Translations under genes and position numbers: made by a program
Source of the DNA: Microbacteriaceae bacterium PS02333
GTDB taxonomy: Bacteria; Actinomycetota; Actinomycetes; Actinomycetales; Microbacteriaceae
DNA: 64,000 nt
Direction of reading: 5' to 3'
NCBI GenBank assembly: GCA_029959665.1
Contig: JASCOI010000004.1
Coordinates: 19,035-83,034, forward strand
Notes under the pieces: generated by a model
What the model was told of the DNA's origin: nothing
The model's input: the letters and a program-made list of their open reading frames with translations, nothing else
Databases searched by the model: none
Part shown: piece after piece, positions 35,966-45,238 of the stretch
Position numbering within the stretch: position 1 is the first letter of the stretch
Layout of the letters: each line of letters starts with the position of its first letter

Positions 35966-38900
35966 ATGCAGATCACGCCCGAGGGCCACGCGCTCCTCAG
36001 CCCGAGCGACCTCACCACGTGGGCGTCGTGCGAGTGGGCGTTCCTCCGCAGACTCGACGCCAAGCTCGGCCGTGGGGAGCCCCTGCCCGAAGCACACGAC
36101 GACATGCTCGACCGGACGGCGAAGCTCGGGGACAAGCACGAGCTCGACTACCTCGAGATCCTCAAGGCCACCCACGACGTCGTGGAGTTCGACCGCCCGG
36201 CACCGCCGGAGTACAGCGCAGCAGCCGAAGCGGCACTGCAGACCATGCGCACGGGTGCGGACGTCCTCTACCAGCCGACGTTCCACCGACCTCCGACCGC
36301 GGACGAGGCGGGCTTCATCGGCTTCGCGGACTTCATCATCCGCAACGACCGCGGCGAGTACGAGGTGTACGACACGAAGCTCGCCCGGCACGCCAAGATC
36401 AGCGCCCTCCTGCAGCTCGCCGCCTATGCCGAGCAGATGCGCGCGCACGACATCCCGACGGGCGAGCAGGTGCACCTGGTCCTCGGCGACCGCACCACGA
36501 CCACGCACGACCTCGCCGACATCACGCCGGTGTACCGCACGCAGCGCGCCGAGCTCACACGGGTGATCGCCGAACGGATCGCAGCGGACGAACCCCTGCG
36601 GTGGGGCGATCCGCGGTACAGCAGCTGCGGTCGCTGCTCCGTCTGCCAGACCCAGGTGGAGCAGCACCGCGACCTGGTCCTCGTCGCCGGGATGCGCCTC
36701 GACCAGCGGACGAAGCTGATCCGGCAGGGGGTGCTGACGATCGACGACCTGGCGGTCCGCACCGCACCGGTGCCCGGCATGTCGAGCACGACGCAAGGTC
36801 GCCTGGTCCGTCAGGCGAGCCTCCAGGTCGAGTCGGAGCGGACGGCGACGAAGAAGCCGGCATGGGAGCTGGTAGACGCAAGAGCCCTCGACGCGATCCC
36901 CGTACCGGACGCGGGCGACGTGTTCTTCGACTTCGAGGGGGACCCGCTCCACACCGAGGACGGCGTGCACTGGGGACTCGACTACCTCTTCGGCCTGGTC
37001 GACGACCGCGCGGAGTTCACGGCATTCTGGGCGCACACGATCCGAGACGAACGACAGGCCCTGGTGGACTTCCTCGCGTTCATCGAGGAGCGTCGGCGGG
37101 AGCACCCCGGCATGCACGTCTACCACTACGCCGCCTACGAGCGGACGCACCTGCTGTCCCTCGCCGCGCGGCACGGTGTCGGCGAGGAAGCCGTCGACGA
37201 CCTGCTGCGCGCGGGCGTGCTCGTCGACCTGTACCCGATCGTCCGCAAGGCGCTCGTCGTCGGCAGCCACAGCTACTCGATCAAGAAGCTCGAGCCGCTG
37301 TACATGGGCGAGGACCTGCGCCTGAGCGACGTGACGAACGCCGCGGACAGCATCACGGCCTACGTCGACGCGATCGAGGAACTCCGCACTGGCGACGCCG
37401 CCGAGGGCCAGCGGATGCTCGACCAGGTCGCGGACTACAACGCCTACGACTGCCGCTCGACCCTGCGCCTGCGCGACTGGCTGCTGTCGCTCCGGCCGCC
37501 GTCCACGGACGCGCCGGCCGAACTCGACCTCCCGTCGATCCCCGTCGAGCGCGAACCGAACCCCGTGTACGTCGCCCTGGCGTCCGAGCTCGAGCACGTC
37601 GAGGCGCTCGACCGCACCCCTGACCAGACCGCCCTGGCGCTCGCCGCGGCCGCGATCGACTACCACCGCCGCGAGGCCAAGACCTTCTGGCAGGACCATT
37701 TCGACCGGCTCCGCAACCCGGTCGACGAGTGGGCGGACACCCGCGACGTCCTCGTCGTCGAGCGTGCGTCCGTGGAGCGCGACTGGGACACGCTGCCGCG
37801 TGCCCGCTCGCAGTCCCGAGAACTCCGGTTGTCGGGGACGCTCGCGCCCGGCAGTCGGCTCCGGCCTGGAGGCTCGCCCCACCTCGTCTACGACGACCCG
37901 CCTCCGCCATCGGTCGGTTCACCGGGCCCCGGGTCGAAGGGAGCGACGGACCGCGCCGTGATCCTGGACGTCCACGACAACGGCGAAGCGACAGAAGTCG
38001 TCGTACTCGAACGCCTGCCCGTCGGTGGGGAGCCGCACCACGAGTTCCCGGTCGCGCTCGCACCGTCGTCGCCGCCGCGCGCGAAGCCCCAGCCCGAGGC
38101 GATCGCCGAGTGGGGTGCCGAGGTCCTCGACGCCCTGCCGGAGATGCTGCCGGACCCGGCGTTCGATCTGCTCCGACGGGTGCCGCCGCGCGGTGCGATC
38201 TCGCCCGTCGTCGGGGATGACACCGTCACCGCGGTGGTCTCGACGCTGCTCGGGCTCGACCGGTCGTACCTGGCGATCCAGGGCCCTCCCGGAACGGGCA
38301 AGACCTACGTCGGGTCGAACGTCGTCGCGCGACTCGTCCGTGAGCACGGCTGGCGCGTGGGCGTCGTCGGACAGTCGCACGCGACGAGCGAGAACTTCCT
38401 GTCCTCGGTCGTGCGAGCGGGCGTGCCGGCCGACCGCGTCGTGAAGCAGCCGAAGGCCGGTGCCGAGGCCGACGAGATCGAGGCGGCGGCGTGGACCCCC
38501 GTGAAGAACGGTGCCGCGATCGCCGCGTTCCTGGAGTCGTGCGAGCAGAGCGGCACCGGGGGAGTCGTCGGCGGCACCGCGTGGACGTTCGCGAACGAGT
38601 CGACGATCGCGCGGCGCTCACTCGACCTGCTCGTCGTCGACGAAGCCGGACAGTTCTCGCTCGCCCCCACGATCGCGTCCTCGATCGCCGCGACCCGGCT
38701 GCTCCTGCTCGGTGATCCGCAGCAGCTGCCGCAGGTCTCGCAGGGATCGCACCCCGAGCCCGTCGACGAGTCGGCACTCGGGTGGCTGGCGGACGGCGAG
38801 CACGTGCTGCCTGCCGAGTTCGGGTACTTCCTCGCTCGGACCCGGCGGATGGAGCCGGCGCTGACGTCGGCCGTGTCGGGGCTGTCCTACAACGGGCAGC

Positions 38901-39421
38901 TCACGTCGATGGCGACGGGGCGGTACCTCGACGGCATCGACGCCGGTGTGCACCCGGTGCCGGTCGTACACGCGGGCAACACCACGTCGTCGCTCGAGGA
39001 AGCTGCACGCGTCGTGTCCCTGGCGAAGGACGTCGTCGGCCGGTCGTGGACTGACGGCGACACCGTCCGGACCCTGTCCGACGAGGACGTCATCGTCGTC
39101 GCGCCCTACAACGCGCAGGGCGCAGTGATCCGCCACGAGCTCGACCGAGCTGGGCTCACGGGCACGCAGGTCGGGACGGTCGACATGTTCCAGGGGCGGG
39201 AAGCCGTCGTGTCGATCGTGTCGCTCGCTGCGTCGAGCGCGGCCGACATCCCACGGGGGCTCGACTTCCTGCTGATGCCGAACCGCCTGAACGTGGCGCT
39301 CTCGCGTGCGAAGTGGGCGGCGTACCTCGTGCATTCGCCCGCGCTGACGACGGCCCTACCGCCCTCGATCCCCGGCCTGTCCCTGCTGTCCCGCTTCATC
39401 GAGCTGGTCGCCCCGCGCTGA
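35966..39421 (+). CDS. TM0106-type RecB nuclease / RNase H-like / SF1 helicase
   Basis: 1151 residues from the ATG at 35966. Residues 1-250 are a RecB-family PD-(D/E)xK nuclease of the TM0106 type, with Cys cluster parts CEWAFLRR and CGRCSVCQ (possible Fe-S) and active-site segment YEVYDTKLA. Residues ~320-540 are an RNase H-like DEDD domain (DVFFDFEGDP, ADYNAYDCRST). Residues ~760-1151 are a UPF1-like SF1 helicase: Walker A GPPGTGKTY, motif II VVDEAGQFS, LLGDPQQLPQVSQG, VDMFQGREAVVSIVS and NRLNVALSRAK. Such fusions occur widely in Actinobacteria as presumed repair enzymes, and some contribute to defence. It stands alone here. Confidence 0.92.
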   Translation: MQITPEGHALLSPSDLTTWASCEWAFLRRLDAKLGRGEPLPEAHDDMLDRTAKLGDKHELDYLEILKATHDVVEFDRPAPPEYSAAAEAALQTMRTGADVLYQPTFHRPPTADEAGFIGFADFIIRNDRGEYEVYDTKLARHAKISALLQLAAYAEQMRAHDIPTGEQVHLVLGDRTTTTHDLADITPVYRTQRAELTRVIAERIAADEPLRWGDPRYSSCGRCSVCQTQVEQHRDLVLVAGMRLDQRTKLIRQGVLTIDDLAVRTAPVPGMSSTTQGRLVRQASLQVESERTATKKPAWELVDARALDAIPVPDAGDVFFDFEGDPLHTEDGVHWGLDYLFGLVDDRAEFTAFWAHTIRDERQALVDFLAFIEERRREHPGMHVYHYAAYERTHLLSLAARHGVGEEAVDDLLRAGVLVDLYPIVRKALVVGSHSYSIKKLEPLYMGEDLRLSDVTNAADSITAYVDAIEELRTGDAAEGQRMLDQVADYNAYDCRSTLRLRDWLLSLRPPSTDAPAELDLPSIPVEREPNPVYVALASELEHVEALDRTPDQTALALAAAAIDYHRREAKTFWQDHFDRLRNPVDEWADTRDVLVVERASVERDWDTLPRARSQSRELRLSGTLAPGSRLRPGGSPHLVYDDPPPPSVGSPGPGSKGATDRAVILDVHDNGEATEVVVLERLPVGGEPHHEFPVALAPSSPPRAKPQPEAIAEWGAEVLDALPEMLPDPAFDLLRRVPPRGAISPVVGDDTVTAVVSTLLGLDRSYLAIQGPPGTGKTYVGSNVVARLVREHGWRVGVVGQSHATSENFLSSVVRAGVPADRVVKQPKAGAEADEIEAAAWTPVKNGAAIAAFLESCEQSGTGGVVGGTAWTFANESTIARRSLDLLVVDEAGQFSLAPTIASSIAATRLLLLGDPQQLPQVSQGSHPEPVDESALGWLADGEHVLPAEFGYFLARTRRMEPALTSAVSGLSYNGQLTSMATGRYLDGIDAGVHPVPVVHAGNTTSSLEEAARVVSLAKDVVGRSWTDGDTVRTLSDEDVIVVAPYNAQGAVIRHELDRAGLTGTQVGTVDMFQGREAVVSIVSLAASSAADIPRGLDFLLMPNRLNVALSRAKWAAYLVHSPALTTALPPSIPGLSLLSRFIELVAPR

Positions 39422-39471
39422 CGCCCAGACGGGGGCGTGTCCACCGTCGCCGTCGCTCCTAATCTTGAGGG

Positions 39472-39846
39472 GTGATCGATTTCAGTAACGGCTCCGTCTT
39501 CAAGCTCGCGCAGTGCGATCCCGCGGAGATCGCGCCCCAGGTTTCGGCGCTGCTGCTCGACGGTGAACAGATCCTCGTGGCCGCGAAGACCATCCGTGAT
39601 TTCGTCGTCTTCACGGACAAGCGCGTCATCGCGGTGAACGTGCAGGGCATGACCGGGAAGAAGCGCGATTTCACCTCGCTGCCGTACAGCAAGATCCAGG
39701 CGTTCTCCGTGGAGACTGCGGGCACGTTCGACCTCGATGCCGAACTCGAGCTCTGGTTCAGCGGACTCGGCAAGGTGAAGCTCGAGTTCAAGGGCAGGTT
39801 CGACATCACCTATCTCGGCAAGCTCATCGCGCACCACGTGCTGTAG
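39472..39846 (+). CDS. Bacterial PH-domain protein
   Basis: 124 residues, GTG start. A single bPH domain: LDGEQILVAAKTIRDFVVFTDKRVIAVNVQG then KRDFTSLPYSKIQAFSVET and the closing strand/helix. The domain family binds ligands or proteins in the cytoplasm or at the membrane; its precise role in bacteria is unclear. No membrane segment. It is a few bases upstream of the DUF4190 gene. Confidence 0.88.
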   Translation: MIDFSNGSVFKLAQCDPAEIAPQVSALLLDGEQILVAAKTIRDFVVFTDKRVIAVNVQGMTGKKRDFTSLPYSKIQAFSVETAGTFDLDAELELWFSGLGKVKLEFKGRFDITYLGKLIAHHVL

Positions 39847-39854
39847 GCAGAACA

Positions 39855-40334
39855 GTGAACGGGAACGATCGAATCCCCGCCGACGGCTGGGACCTGCCGT
39901 CACCCGAACCGTTGGCGGACGCTTCGGTGCCACGCGGGGACTTCAGTGCTCGGCCTGTTCCGTCGGCGCAGCCGATTGCGTTCCCGATTCCCGGCCCCGG
40001 CGTTGCGTCGATCAACGGCCTGCCCATGCACCAGACGCCATGGGGGTTCGTCCCGCTGGTCGCCGTTGCGCCGCTCCCGACGAACGGGATCGCCGTGGCA
40101 GGTATGGTGCTCGGGATCATCGGAGCCGGCACCTCCTTCAGTCTCGCGCTCACGTGGTGGCTCGCCGCGCCCATGGCTGTCCTCGGTCTCGTCTTCGGGA
40201 TCGTCGGTCTCCGTCGTGCGCCGAGCCGCGGCAACCGTGGCCGGGGTCAGGCGATCACGGCGATCGTGCTCTGCGGCATTCCCGTCGCTTTCTTCGTGCT
40301 CCTGATGGCCGGGCTTGCCGGAACGACCGATTGA
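39855..40334 (+). CDS. DUF4190 two-TM membrane protein
   Basis: 159 residues, GTG start at 39855, 8 bp after the PH gene stop. A Pro-rich N-terminal ~75 residues (PVPSAQPIAFPIPGPG) precedes two membrane segments with the DUF4190 signature: PTNGIAVAGMVLGIIGA and GLVFGIVGLRRAPS...RGQAITAIVLCGI. Function unknown. It forms a likely operon with the PH and NERD genes. Confidence 0.82.
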   Translation: MNGNDRIPADGWDLPSPEPLADASVPRGDFSARPVPSAQPIAFPIPGPGVASINGLPMHQTPWGFVPLVAVAPLPTNGIAVAGMVLGIIGAGTSFSLALTWWLAAPMAVLGLVFGIVGLRRAPSRGNRGRGQAITAIVLCGIPVAFFVLLMAGLAGTTD

Positions 40335-40335
40335 C

Positions 40336-41184
40336 GTGGCAGTCGATCTGGAAGCGACCCGCCCGCGTGGAGCGGCGCCACTGACGCTTCGTGCTCGGAA
40401 GCCCGGGTACGCGGTCATGCAGCAGTGCCTCGCGATCCAGGCCGACGGACCGGCAAGGTCGGGTTGGGCGCGACTCTGGGGGCACCGCCCGCTCCGACCC
40501 GAGGCGGAGTCCTGGTTCAAGGGCGCGCAGGGTGAGCGGCAGGTCGCGGCACAGCTCGAGATGCTCGGACCGGAGTACACGGTCCTGCACGCGGTTCCGA
40601 TCGGCACGGGTGACGGTGACATCGACCACGTCGTCGTCGGTCCGACCGGGGTGTTCTCGATCAACACGAAGAACCACGCCGATCATCATGTGTGGGTCGG
40701 CGGTCACTCGCTCTCGATCAACGGCCGGAAGCTGCCGCACGTCCAGAAGTCACTGAAGGAGGGCTCCAGGGCGAGTCAGTTGCTCTCGGCCGTCGCCGGT
40801 GGTCCGGTCCGGGTGCAGCCGCTGATCGTGGTCGAGTCGGCCCGCCTGAAGTTCGGGCACACGCCGCCGCCGATACCGGTGCTCCGTCCGAACGAAGTCG
40901 GCCGCCACATCAACTCGCAGGCGCGCATCCACTCCGATGAAGCGGTCCGGTACCTGGCGATGCTCGCCGAGGAACGCGGTACGTGGCACGTGGAGGCGGT
41001 CGTCATCAACGACACCCTCCGGCACGTGCAGCGCTTCGAGCGACTCGAGCGTGAGATCGCCCAAGCCGCGCGCCAACGGCGGTTCATGCGTCGAGCGGTC
41101 GCGCTCGCGCTGCTCGCGGCGCCCGCCGGGGCCGTCCTCGGCTATTGGTGGGCTCAAGCGGCGCAGGCGCTCGCAAGCACTTGA
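40336..41184 (+). CDS. NERD-domain (nuclease-related) membrane protein
   Basis: 282 residues from the GTG at 40336, 1 bp after the previous stop; an overlapping TTG start at 40315 is possible. The NERD domain spans ~60-180: FKGAQGERQVAAQLEML, DGDIDHVVVGPTGVFSINTKNH (catalytic-type D and K) and VQPLIVVE. A C-terminal membrane segment lies at ~255-280 (AVALALLAAPAGAVLGYWW). The family is related to restriction-like nucleases but in many proteins its activity is undemonstrated. Confidence 0.87.
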   Translation: MAVDLEATRPRGAAPLTLRARKPGYAVMQQCLAIQADGPARSGWARLWGHRPLRPEAESWFKGAQGERQVAAQLEMLGPEYTVLHAVPIGTGDGDIDHVVVGPTGVFSINTKNHADHHVWVGGHSLSINGRKLPHVQKSLKEGSRASQLLSAVAGGPVRVQPLIVVESARLKFGHTPPPIPVLRPNEVGRHINSQARIHSDEAVRYLAMLAEERGTWHVEAVVINDTLRHVQRFERLEREIAQAARQRRFMRRAVALALLAAPAGAVLGYWWAQAAQALAST

Positions 41185-41187
41185 GAA

Positions 41188-41236
41188 TTGGCCGATCCGG
41201 TTCAGATCGCCGGCTTCTGAGAACCGGATCGGCCAA
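41188..41236. terminator. 16-bp perfect hairpin, probable terminator
   Basis: TTGGCCGATCCGGTTC (41188-41203) is exactly complementary to GAACCGGATCGGCCAA (41221-41236), with a 17-nt loop. It begins right after the NERD gene stop. There is no U tract, as is common in high-GC actinobacteria. It lies between convergent genes and could act in both directions. Confidence 0.7.
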
Positions 41237-41489
41237 ACCGGAAACCGCAACACGGCTCGTACCGAGCGCCGTGCGCGTCAGTCCGCCGTTGCGTGCAGGC
41301 ATGCGCCCCGGGAAGAAGACGCAGACGGTGGTCATGCTCCGGCCCGAAGAACCTGGCCGGTGGATCAGCGATGCAGAACCAACTCTGACGGATCTGGTTC
41401 GCAAAACCCGCGGTTCGGGAACCGGATTCGTCATCGGGCCGACCGGAAACGTCCGTCGACCGGAAACGTCCCTCGACCGGGACGTCGGG
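41237..41489. other. Intergenic region with short repeats
   Basis: No coding region is supported. Several ACCGGA elements are scattered here, and a 17-bp unit GACCGGAAACGTCC(G/C)TC is repeated in tandem at 41441-41457 and 41458-41474 with a partial third copy, ending at the stop of the SseB-like gene. It may form 3'-end structure. Confidence 0.5.
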
Positions 41490-41918
41490 TCAGCCTTCGT
41501 CCGCCTCGTCGTCGAGGGCGGCCGCGCCACGGAGCTCGGCGCGGATGGCGGCGAGGGCGTCTGCGTGCAGGAAGTTCGCCGCGTCGCTGCTGGTCGGGTC
41601 GATCACGATGCCGAACTCGTCGGGCACCGCGGTCACGAGCTCGGCCATCCGGACCGGGCGTGCCTCGGCGTCCGGAAGACCCGCGGCGAGCTCAGCTGGG
41701 TCGGTGAACACCGGCACGAAGGGCAGGTCGCGGATCATCACGTGGGCGATGCTCCCGCCGTCCGGGTCATCCGCTGACTTCCACGGGACCCAGGCCGCAC
41801 TGCCGAGGAACCCGGCCGCCGACGACGCCATGCGCCGCCGGAGCTCGGTCGCTGCGGTCGACGCGGTGTTCTCGACTCCGCGTCCGAATGCCGAGCCGCT
41901 CGACTGGTCGTTGCTCAT
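41490..41918 (-). CDS. SseB-like N-terminal domain protein
   Basis: 142 residues, ATG at 41918 with AGGAGCACG upstream. The SseB N-terminal domain is visible as ASSAAGFLGSAAWVPWKS, MIRDLPFVPVFTDPAELAAGLP and FGIVIDPTSSDAANFLHADAL. The family is widespread in Actinobacteria and of unknown cytoplasmic function; the name comes from an enhanced-serine-sensitivity protein. No operon partner. Convergent to the NERD gene. Confidence 0.8.
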   Translation of the reverse strand: MSNDQSSGSAFGRGVENTASTAATELRRRMASSAAGFLGSAAWVPWKSADDPDGGSIAHVMIRDLPFVPVFTDPAELAAGLPDAEARPVRMAELVTAVPDEFGIVIDPTSSDAANFLHADALAAIRAELRGAAALDDEADEG

Positions 41919-42063
41919 CGTGCTCCTCCGAGTGGTGGACGGCCATGGTCCCACGCGCGATGTCCACGGGCCTGGATGCGCACTCCGGACACCGGTGTCG
42001 GAGCCGGGGCATACAGTCCGATCCAATGCCCAGTTCCAGTGCCGACGTCGTCCGAGGAGTTCC

Positions 42064-43413
42064 GTGCCACCATCGCAGTTGACCCGCCGATCGCTGCTCG
42101 CTGGCGCGTTCGGAGTCGCCGCCGCGACGGCGCTGAGCGGGTGCGTCGCGAACAACGGCCCGGCGCCGAGCAGTGCCGCAGCGGGGTCGAAGGCCGACAT
42201 CGGCGAGGTCGAGGGCACACTGCGGTTCGCGTTCTGGGGCGGCAGCGACGGCGAGAACACCGGGTTCGCCCGGGTCAAGAAGGCGTTCGAGGCGCGGCAC
42301 CCGAAGGCCACGGTTGAGCTGCAGACCCTGCCGTACGACGGGTTCTTCTCGGGCATTGATCGCGGCATCCTCTCGCGGACGGCGCCGGATGTGTTCCGTG
42401 TCGACTACACCAGCATCGGTAAGTACACCTCGCACGGGGTGCTGCTCGACATGACGCCGTACCTGAGCGCGACGGAGTCGGAGGCCTTCCTGCCGGCGCT
42501 GTACGACGCCGTCCGGTTCGAGGGACGCACCTACGGCGTGCCGCACCAGACCGACACGTCGGCGATCGCGTTCAGTCGCACAGCACTCGACGAGGCGGGC
42601 ATCGGCGCGGTGCCCGACCGGCTCGAGGACGCGTGGACCTGGGACGAGTTCGCGGCGGTGAGCACGAAGCTGCGGAAGACGCTGCCCGACGACAAGTACC
42701 CGTTCGCGTACGACTGGACGGCAGCGGGCGCCTACCGGTGGGCGAGCTTCCTCTACCAGGCGGGTGGATCGCTCCTGACGCCGTCGCTGAAGCACTCGGC
42801 GGTCGACGGTGACCCCGGCCGGAAGGCGATGGCGTTCACGCAGCGGTTCTTCGACGAGCGCTGGGTCCCGGCGAACAACACCATCAAGACGACGGTCTAC
42901 TCGGACAACTTCTTCCTGAACCAGACGGTCGCGATGACGTTCATCGGTGACTTCCTGGTGCCGGAACTCGCGGACACCGCGAACGGGTACCAGGGCGGCG
43001 AGTGGGCGACGACCTACATGCCGCGTGACCGGGCAGCGGCGTCCGACCTCGGCGGCAACGCGATCGTCGCGACCCGCGACACCGCGAACCCCGAGCTCGC
43101 GGCCGCCTTCCTGAAGTTCCTGGTGGAGGAGGACCAGATGCGCGACTTCTGCCAGCGGGCCAACGAGCTGCCGACGCTCCGGAGCCTGGCATCGACCGAC
43201 CTGGACTACGCCGTGCGACCGGACGTGATGGACGTCTTCACGCAGCAGGCGACGACGATCACCGAGACCGCGGTGCGTGAGACCGTGGTCCCGGGGTTCG
43301 CGTCGGTGAACACGGCCCTGCAGGACCAGCTCGAACTCGCCTTCCACGGCCGGAGCACCGATGCCGCCGTGCGGGCGATCGACGCCGCGGTCGATGCGGC
43401 GGTGTCCGCGTGA
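42064..43413 (+). CDS. ABC transporter sugar-type solute-binding lipoprotein
   Basis: 449 residues from the GTG at 42064, chosen for the GAGGAG sequence upstream and because it gives a signal peptide. The signal has a Tat-like RR (LTRRSLLAGAFG) and ends with lipobox ALSGC (Cys ~26). The mature protein is a cluster B/CUT1 binding protein: TLRFAFWGGSDGENTGF, APDVFRVDYTSIGKYTSHGVLLDMT, YGVPHQTDTSAIAF, GGNAIVATRDTANPELAAAFLKFL. It captures a sugar or glycoside for the two permeases that follow with overlapping reading frames. Confidence 0.92.
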   Translation: MPPSQLTRRSLLAGAFGVAAATALSGCVANNGPAPSSAAAGSKADIGEVEGTLRFAFWGGSDGENTGFARVKKAFEARHPKATVELQTLPYDGFFSGIDRGILSRTAPDVFRVDYTSIGKYTSHGVLLDMTPYLSATESEAFLPALYDAVRFEGRTYGVPHQTDTSAIAFSRTALDEAGIGAVPDRLEDAWTWDEFAAVSTKLRKTLPDDKYPFAYDWTAAGAYRWASFLYQAGGSLLTPSLKHSAVDGDPGRKAMAFTQRFFDERWVPANNTIKTTVYSDNFFLNQTVAMTFIGDFLVPELADTANGYQGGEWATTYMPRDRAAASDLGGNAIVATRDTANPELAAAFLKFLVEEDQMRDFCQRANELPTLRSLASTDLDYAVRPDVMDVFTQQATTITETAVRETVVPGFASVNTALQDQLELAFHGRSTDAAVRAIDAAVDAAVSA

Positions 43414-44369
43414 CGGGCGCGGCGGAGCGCATCGGAGGCGCCACGGCGGGTGGAGCCGTGCGGCGCGGACCGCGGCGGACCGCCGGGCCGTTCCGGGCCT
43501 CCAGTGGGGCTGCGGCGACCGCGTTCCTGGTGCCGAACGTCGTGCTCATCGTCGTCTTCACGCTGTTGCCACTGGTCTACGCGCTCGTCATCAGCTTCCA
43601 GGACCTCGACTCGCTCGGCGGCTCGAAGTGGGCCGGGCTCGGCAACTACGCCAAGCTGCTCGCCGACCCGGTGTTCTGGCAGTCGGCAGCGAACACCGGC
43701 GTCTTCACGCTCTTCACCGTGCCGGTGGGCATGGCGATCGGCCTCGGCGTCGCGGTCCTGCTGAACGGCGTGCTGCCGGGGCGGGCGCTCTTCCGGACGA
43801 TCATCTTCCTGCCGCTCGTCGTGTCCGGCGTCGCCACGGGGGTGCTCGGCGCGTGGATGTTCGACCAGAACAACGGCTTCATCGACAAGTTCCTGCACGT
43901 GCTGGGGCTGCCGCAGGTGCAGTGGCAGTCCAGTGGCGGCTGGGCGATGACCGCGGTGATCCTGATGACGCTGTGGCAGCGCATCGGCTTCGACATGCTC
44001 ATCTACCTCGCCGGACTGCAGGGCGTCGACCCGGCTGTTCAGGAAGCGGCGACGACCGACGGGGCGAGCGGGTGGCAGCGCTTCCGGCTGATCACCTTCC
44101 CGCTGCTCGGACCGTCGACGTTCTTCCTGCTCGTGATGAACCTCATCTACTCGTTCCAGGTGTTCGACACCGTGTGGGCGATGACCCGTGGTGGCCCCGG
44201 GTACGGCACGACGACGATCGTTTCGTACGCCTACCGGGTGGCGTTCGACGAACACGGGCCGCAGCTCCTCGGCTACGGCGCGGCCGTCGGCATCGTGATC
44301 TACCTCGTGACCCTGCTGATCACGGGGCTGCAGTGGCGCTTCAACGCCGGACGGGACCAGGCCGACTGA
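43410..44369 (+). CDS. ABC sugar transporter permease 1 (MalF-type)
   Basis: 319 residues; GTG at 43410 overlaps the binding-protein stop (GTGA). Six membrane segments, with the MalF-like N-terminus (FLVPNVVLIVVFTLLPLVYALVISF) and the EAA loop VQEAATTDGASGWQRFRLITFPLL before the last segments. CUT1 inner-membrane subunit. Its partner permease follows directly. Confidence 0.92.
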   Translation: MTGAAERIGGATAGGAVRRGPRRTAGPFRASSGAAATAFLVPNVVLIVVFTLLPLVYALVISFQDLDSLGGSKWAGLGNYAKLLADPVFWQSAANTGVFTLFTVPVGMAIGLGVAVLLNGVLPGRALFRTIIFLPLVVSGVATGVLGAWMFDQNNGFIDKFLHVLGLPQVQWQSSGGWAMTAVILMTLWQRIGFDMLIYLAGLQGVDPAVQEAATTDGASGWQRFRLITFPLLGPSTFFLLVMNLIYSFQVFDTVWAMTRGGPGYGTTTIVSYAYRVAFDEHGPQLLGYGAAVGIVIYLVTLLITGLQWRFNAGRDQAD

Positions 44370-45238
44370 TGACCTCCTCCACCTGGGACACCGGCGCAGC
44401 CGCCGCGCCGCGGAAGCGTCGCGGTCGCCTGCTCTGGCTGCGGCTCACCGTCGCCGTGATCGTCACCGTGGTCATGGCGTTCCCGCTGTACTGGATGCTG
44501 CTCACGGCGTTCTCGACGCGCGCCGACCTCTACGCGCCCGGGCTGCAGCTCTGGCCGGCCCACCTCACGTTCCAGAACTTCGTGCGACCGTTCCAGGAGT
44601 TCCCGGTCTGGCGGTGGTTCGGGAACTCGCTCGTCGTCGCGGTCGTCGTCACGGTCATCACCGTCGTGTGCAACCTGCTCGCCGGGTACGCGTTCGCGAA
44701 GCTCCGGTTCCGTGGGCGCAACGCGCTGTTCCTGGTGCTGCTGTCGACGCTGATGATCCCGCCGCAGGCGATCATCGTGCCGCAGTTCTTCATCTCGATC
44801 GGCCTGCACCTCTACGGCGGGCTGTGGGCGGTCATCCTCCCGGAGGCCGCAGCGATCTTCGGGGTGTTCTTAGCGCGGCAGTTCTTCCTGGCCGTGCCCG
44901 ACGAACTCATCGAGGCCGCGCAGCTCGACGGCGCCGGGCGCTTCCGCGCGTTCGTGTCGGTGGTGCTCCCGCTGTGCCGCCCGCTGCTGGCCGTCCTCGT
45001 GCTGCTGACGTTCATGGGGGAGTGGAACGCGTTCGGGTGGCCACTCGTCGCGCTGTCCGGGAACCAGGACCTGTTCACCGTGCCGATCGGCATCGTCGGC
45101 ACGTTGCAGGGGCAGTACACGTCGGACTACGGCGCGATCATGGCGGTCAACCTGCTGATGATCCTGCCGATCGTCGCGCTCTTCCTCGCCTTCCAGCGCT
45201 ACTTCGTCGAGGGCCTGTCCCGGAGCGGCCTGCGGTGA
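44369..45238 (+). CDS. ABC sugar transporter permease 2 (MalG-type)
   Basis: 289 residues; ATG at 44369 shares a base with the preceding stop (TGATG). Six membrane segments and the MalG-type signatures NLLAGYAFAKLRFRG, LLSTLMIPPQAIIVPQFF and EAA loop LIEAAQLDGAGRFRAFVSVVLPL. No ATPase gene accompanies it, so it presumably uses a shared MsmK-type ATPase encoded elsewhere, which is usual for CUT1 systems. Confidence 0.92.
   Translation: MTSSTWDTGAAAAPRKRRGRLLWLRLTVAVIVTVVMAFPLYWMLLTAFSTRADLYAPGLQLWPAHLTFQNFVRPFQEFPVWRWFGNSLVVAVVVTVITVVCNLLAGYAFAKLRFRGRNALFLVLLSTLMIPPQAIIVPQFFISIGLHLYGGLWAVILPEAAAIFGVFLARQFFLAVPDELIEAAQLDGAGRFRAFVSVVLPLCRPLLAVLVLLTFMGEWNAFGWPLVALSGNQDLFTVPIGIVGTLQGQYTSDYGAIMAVNLLMILPIVALFLAFQRYFVEGLSRSGLR

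Noticed and set aside
35798..37882. Minus-strand 694-residue ORF
   Set aside because: Antisense to the RecB-like nuclease/helicase, which has clear domains; shadow frame.
40336..41184. Linking the NERD gene with the truncated UvrD fragment at 6749 as one defence system
   Set aside because: They lie 32 kb apart with no shared operon or evidence of joint function.
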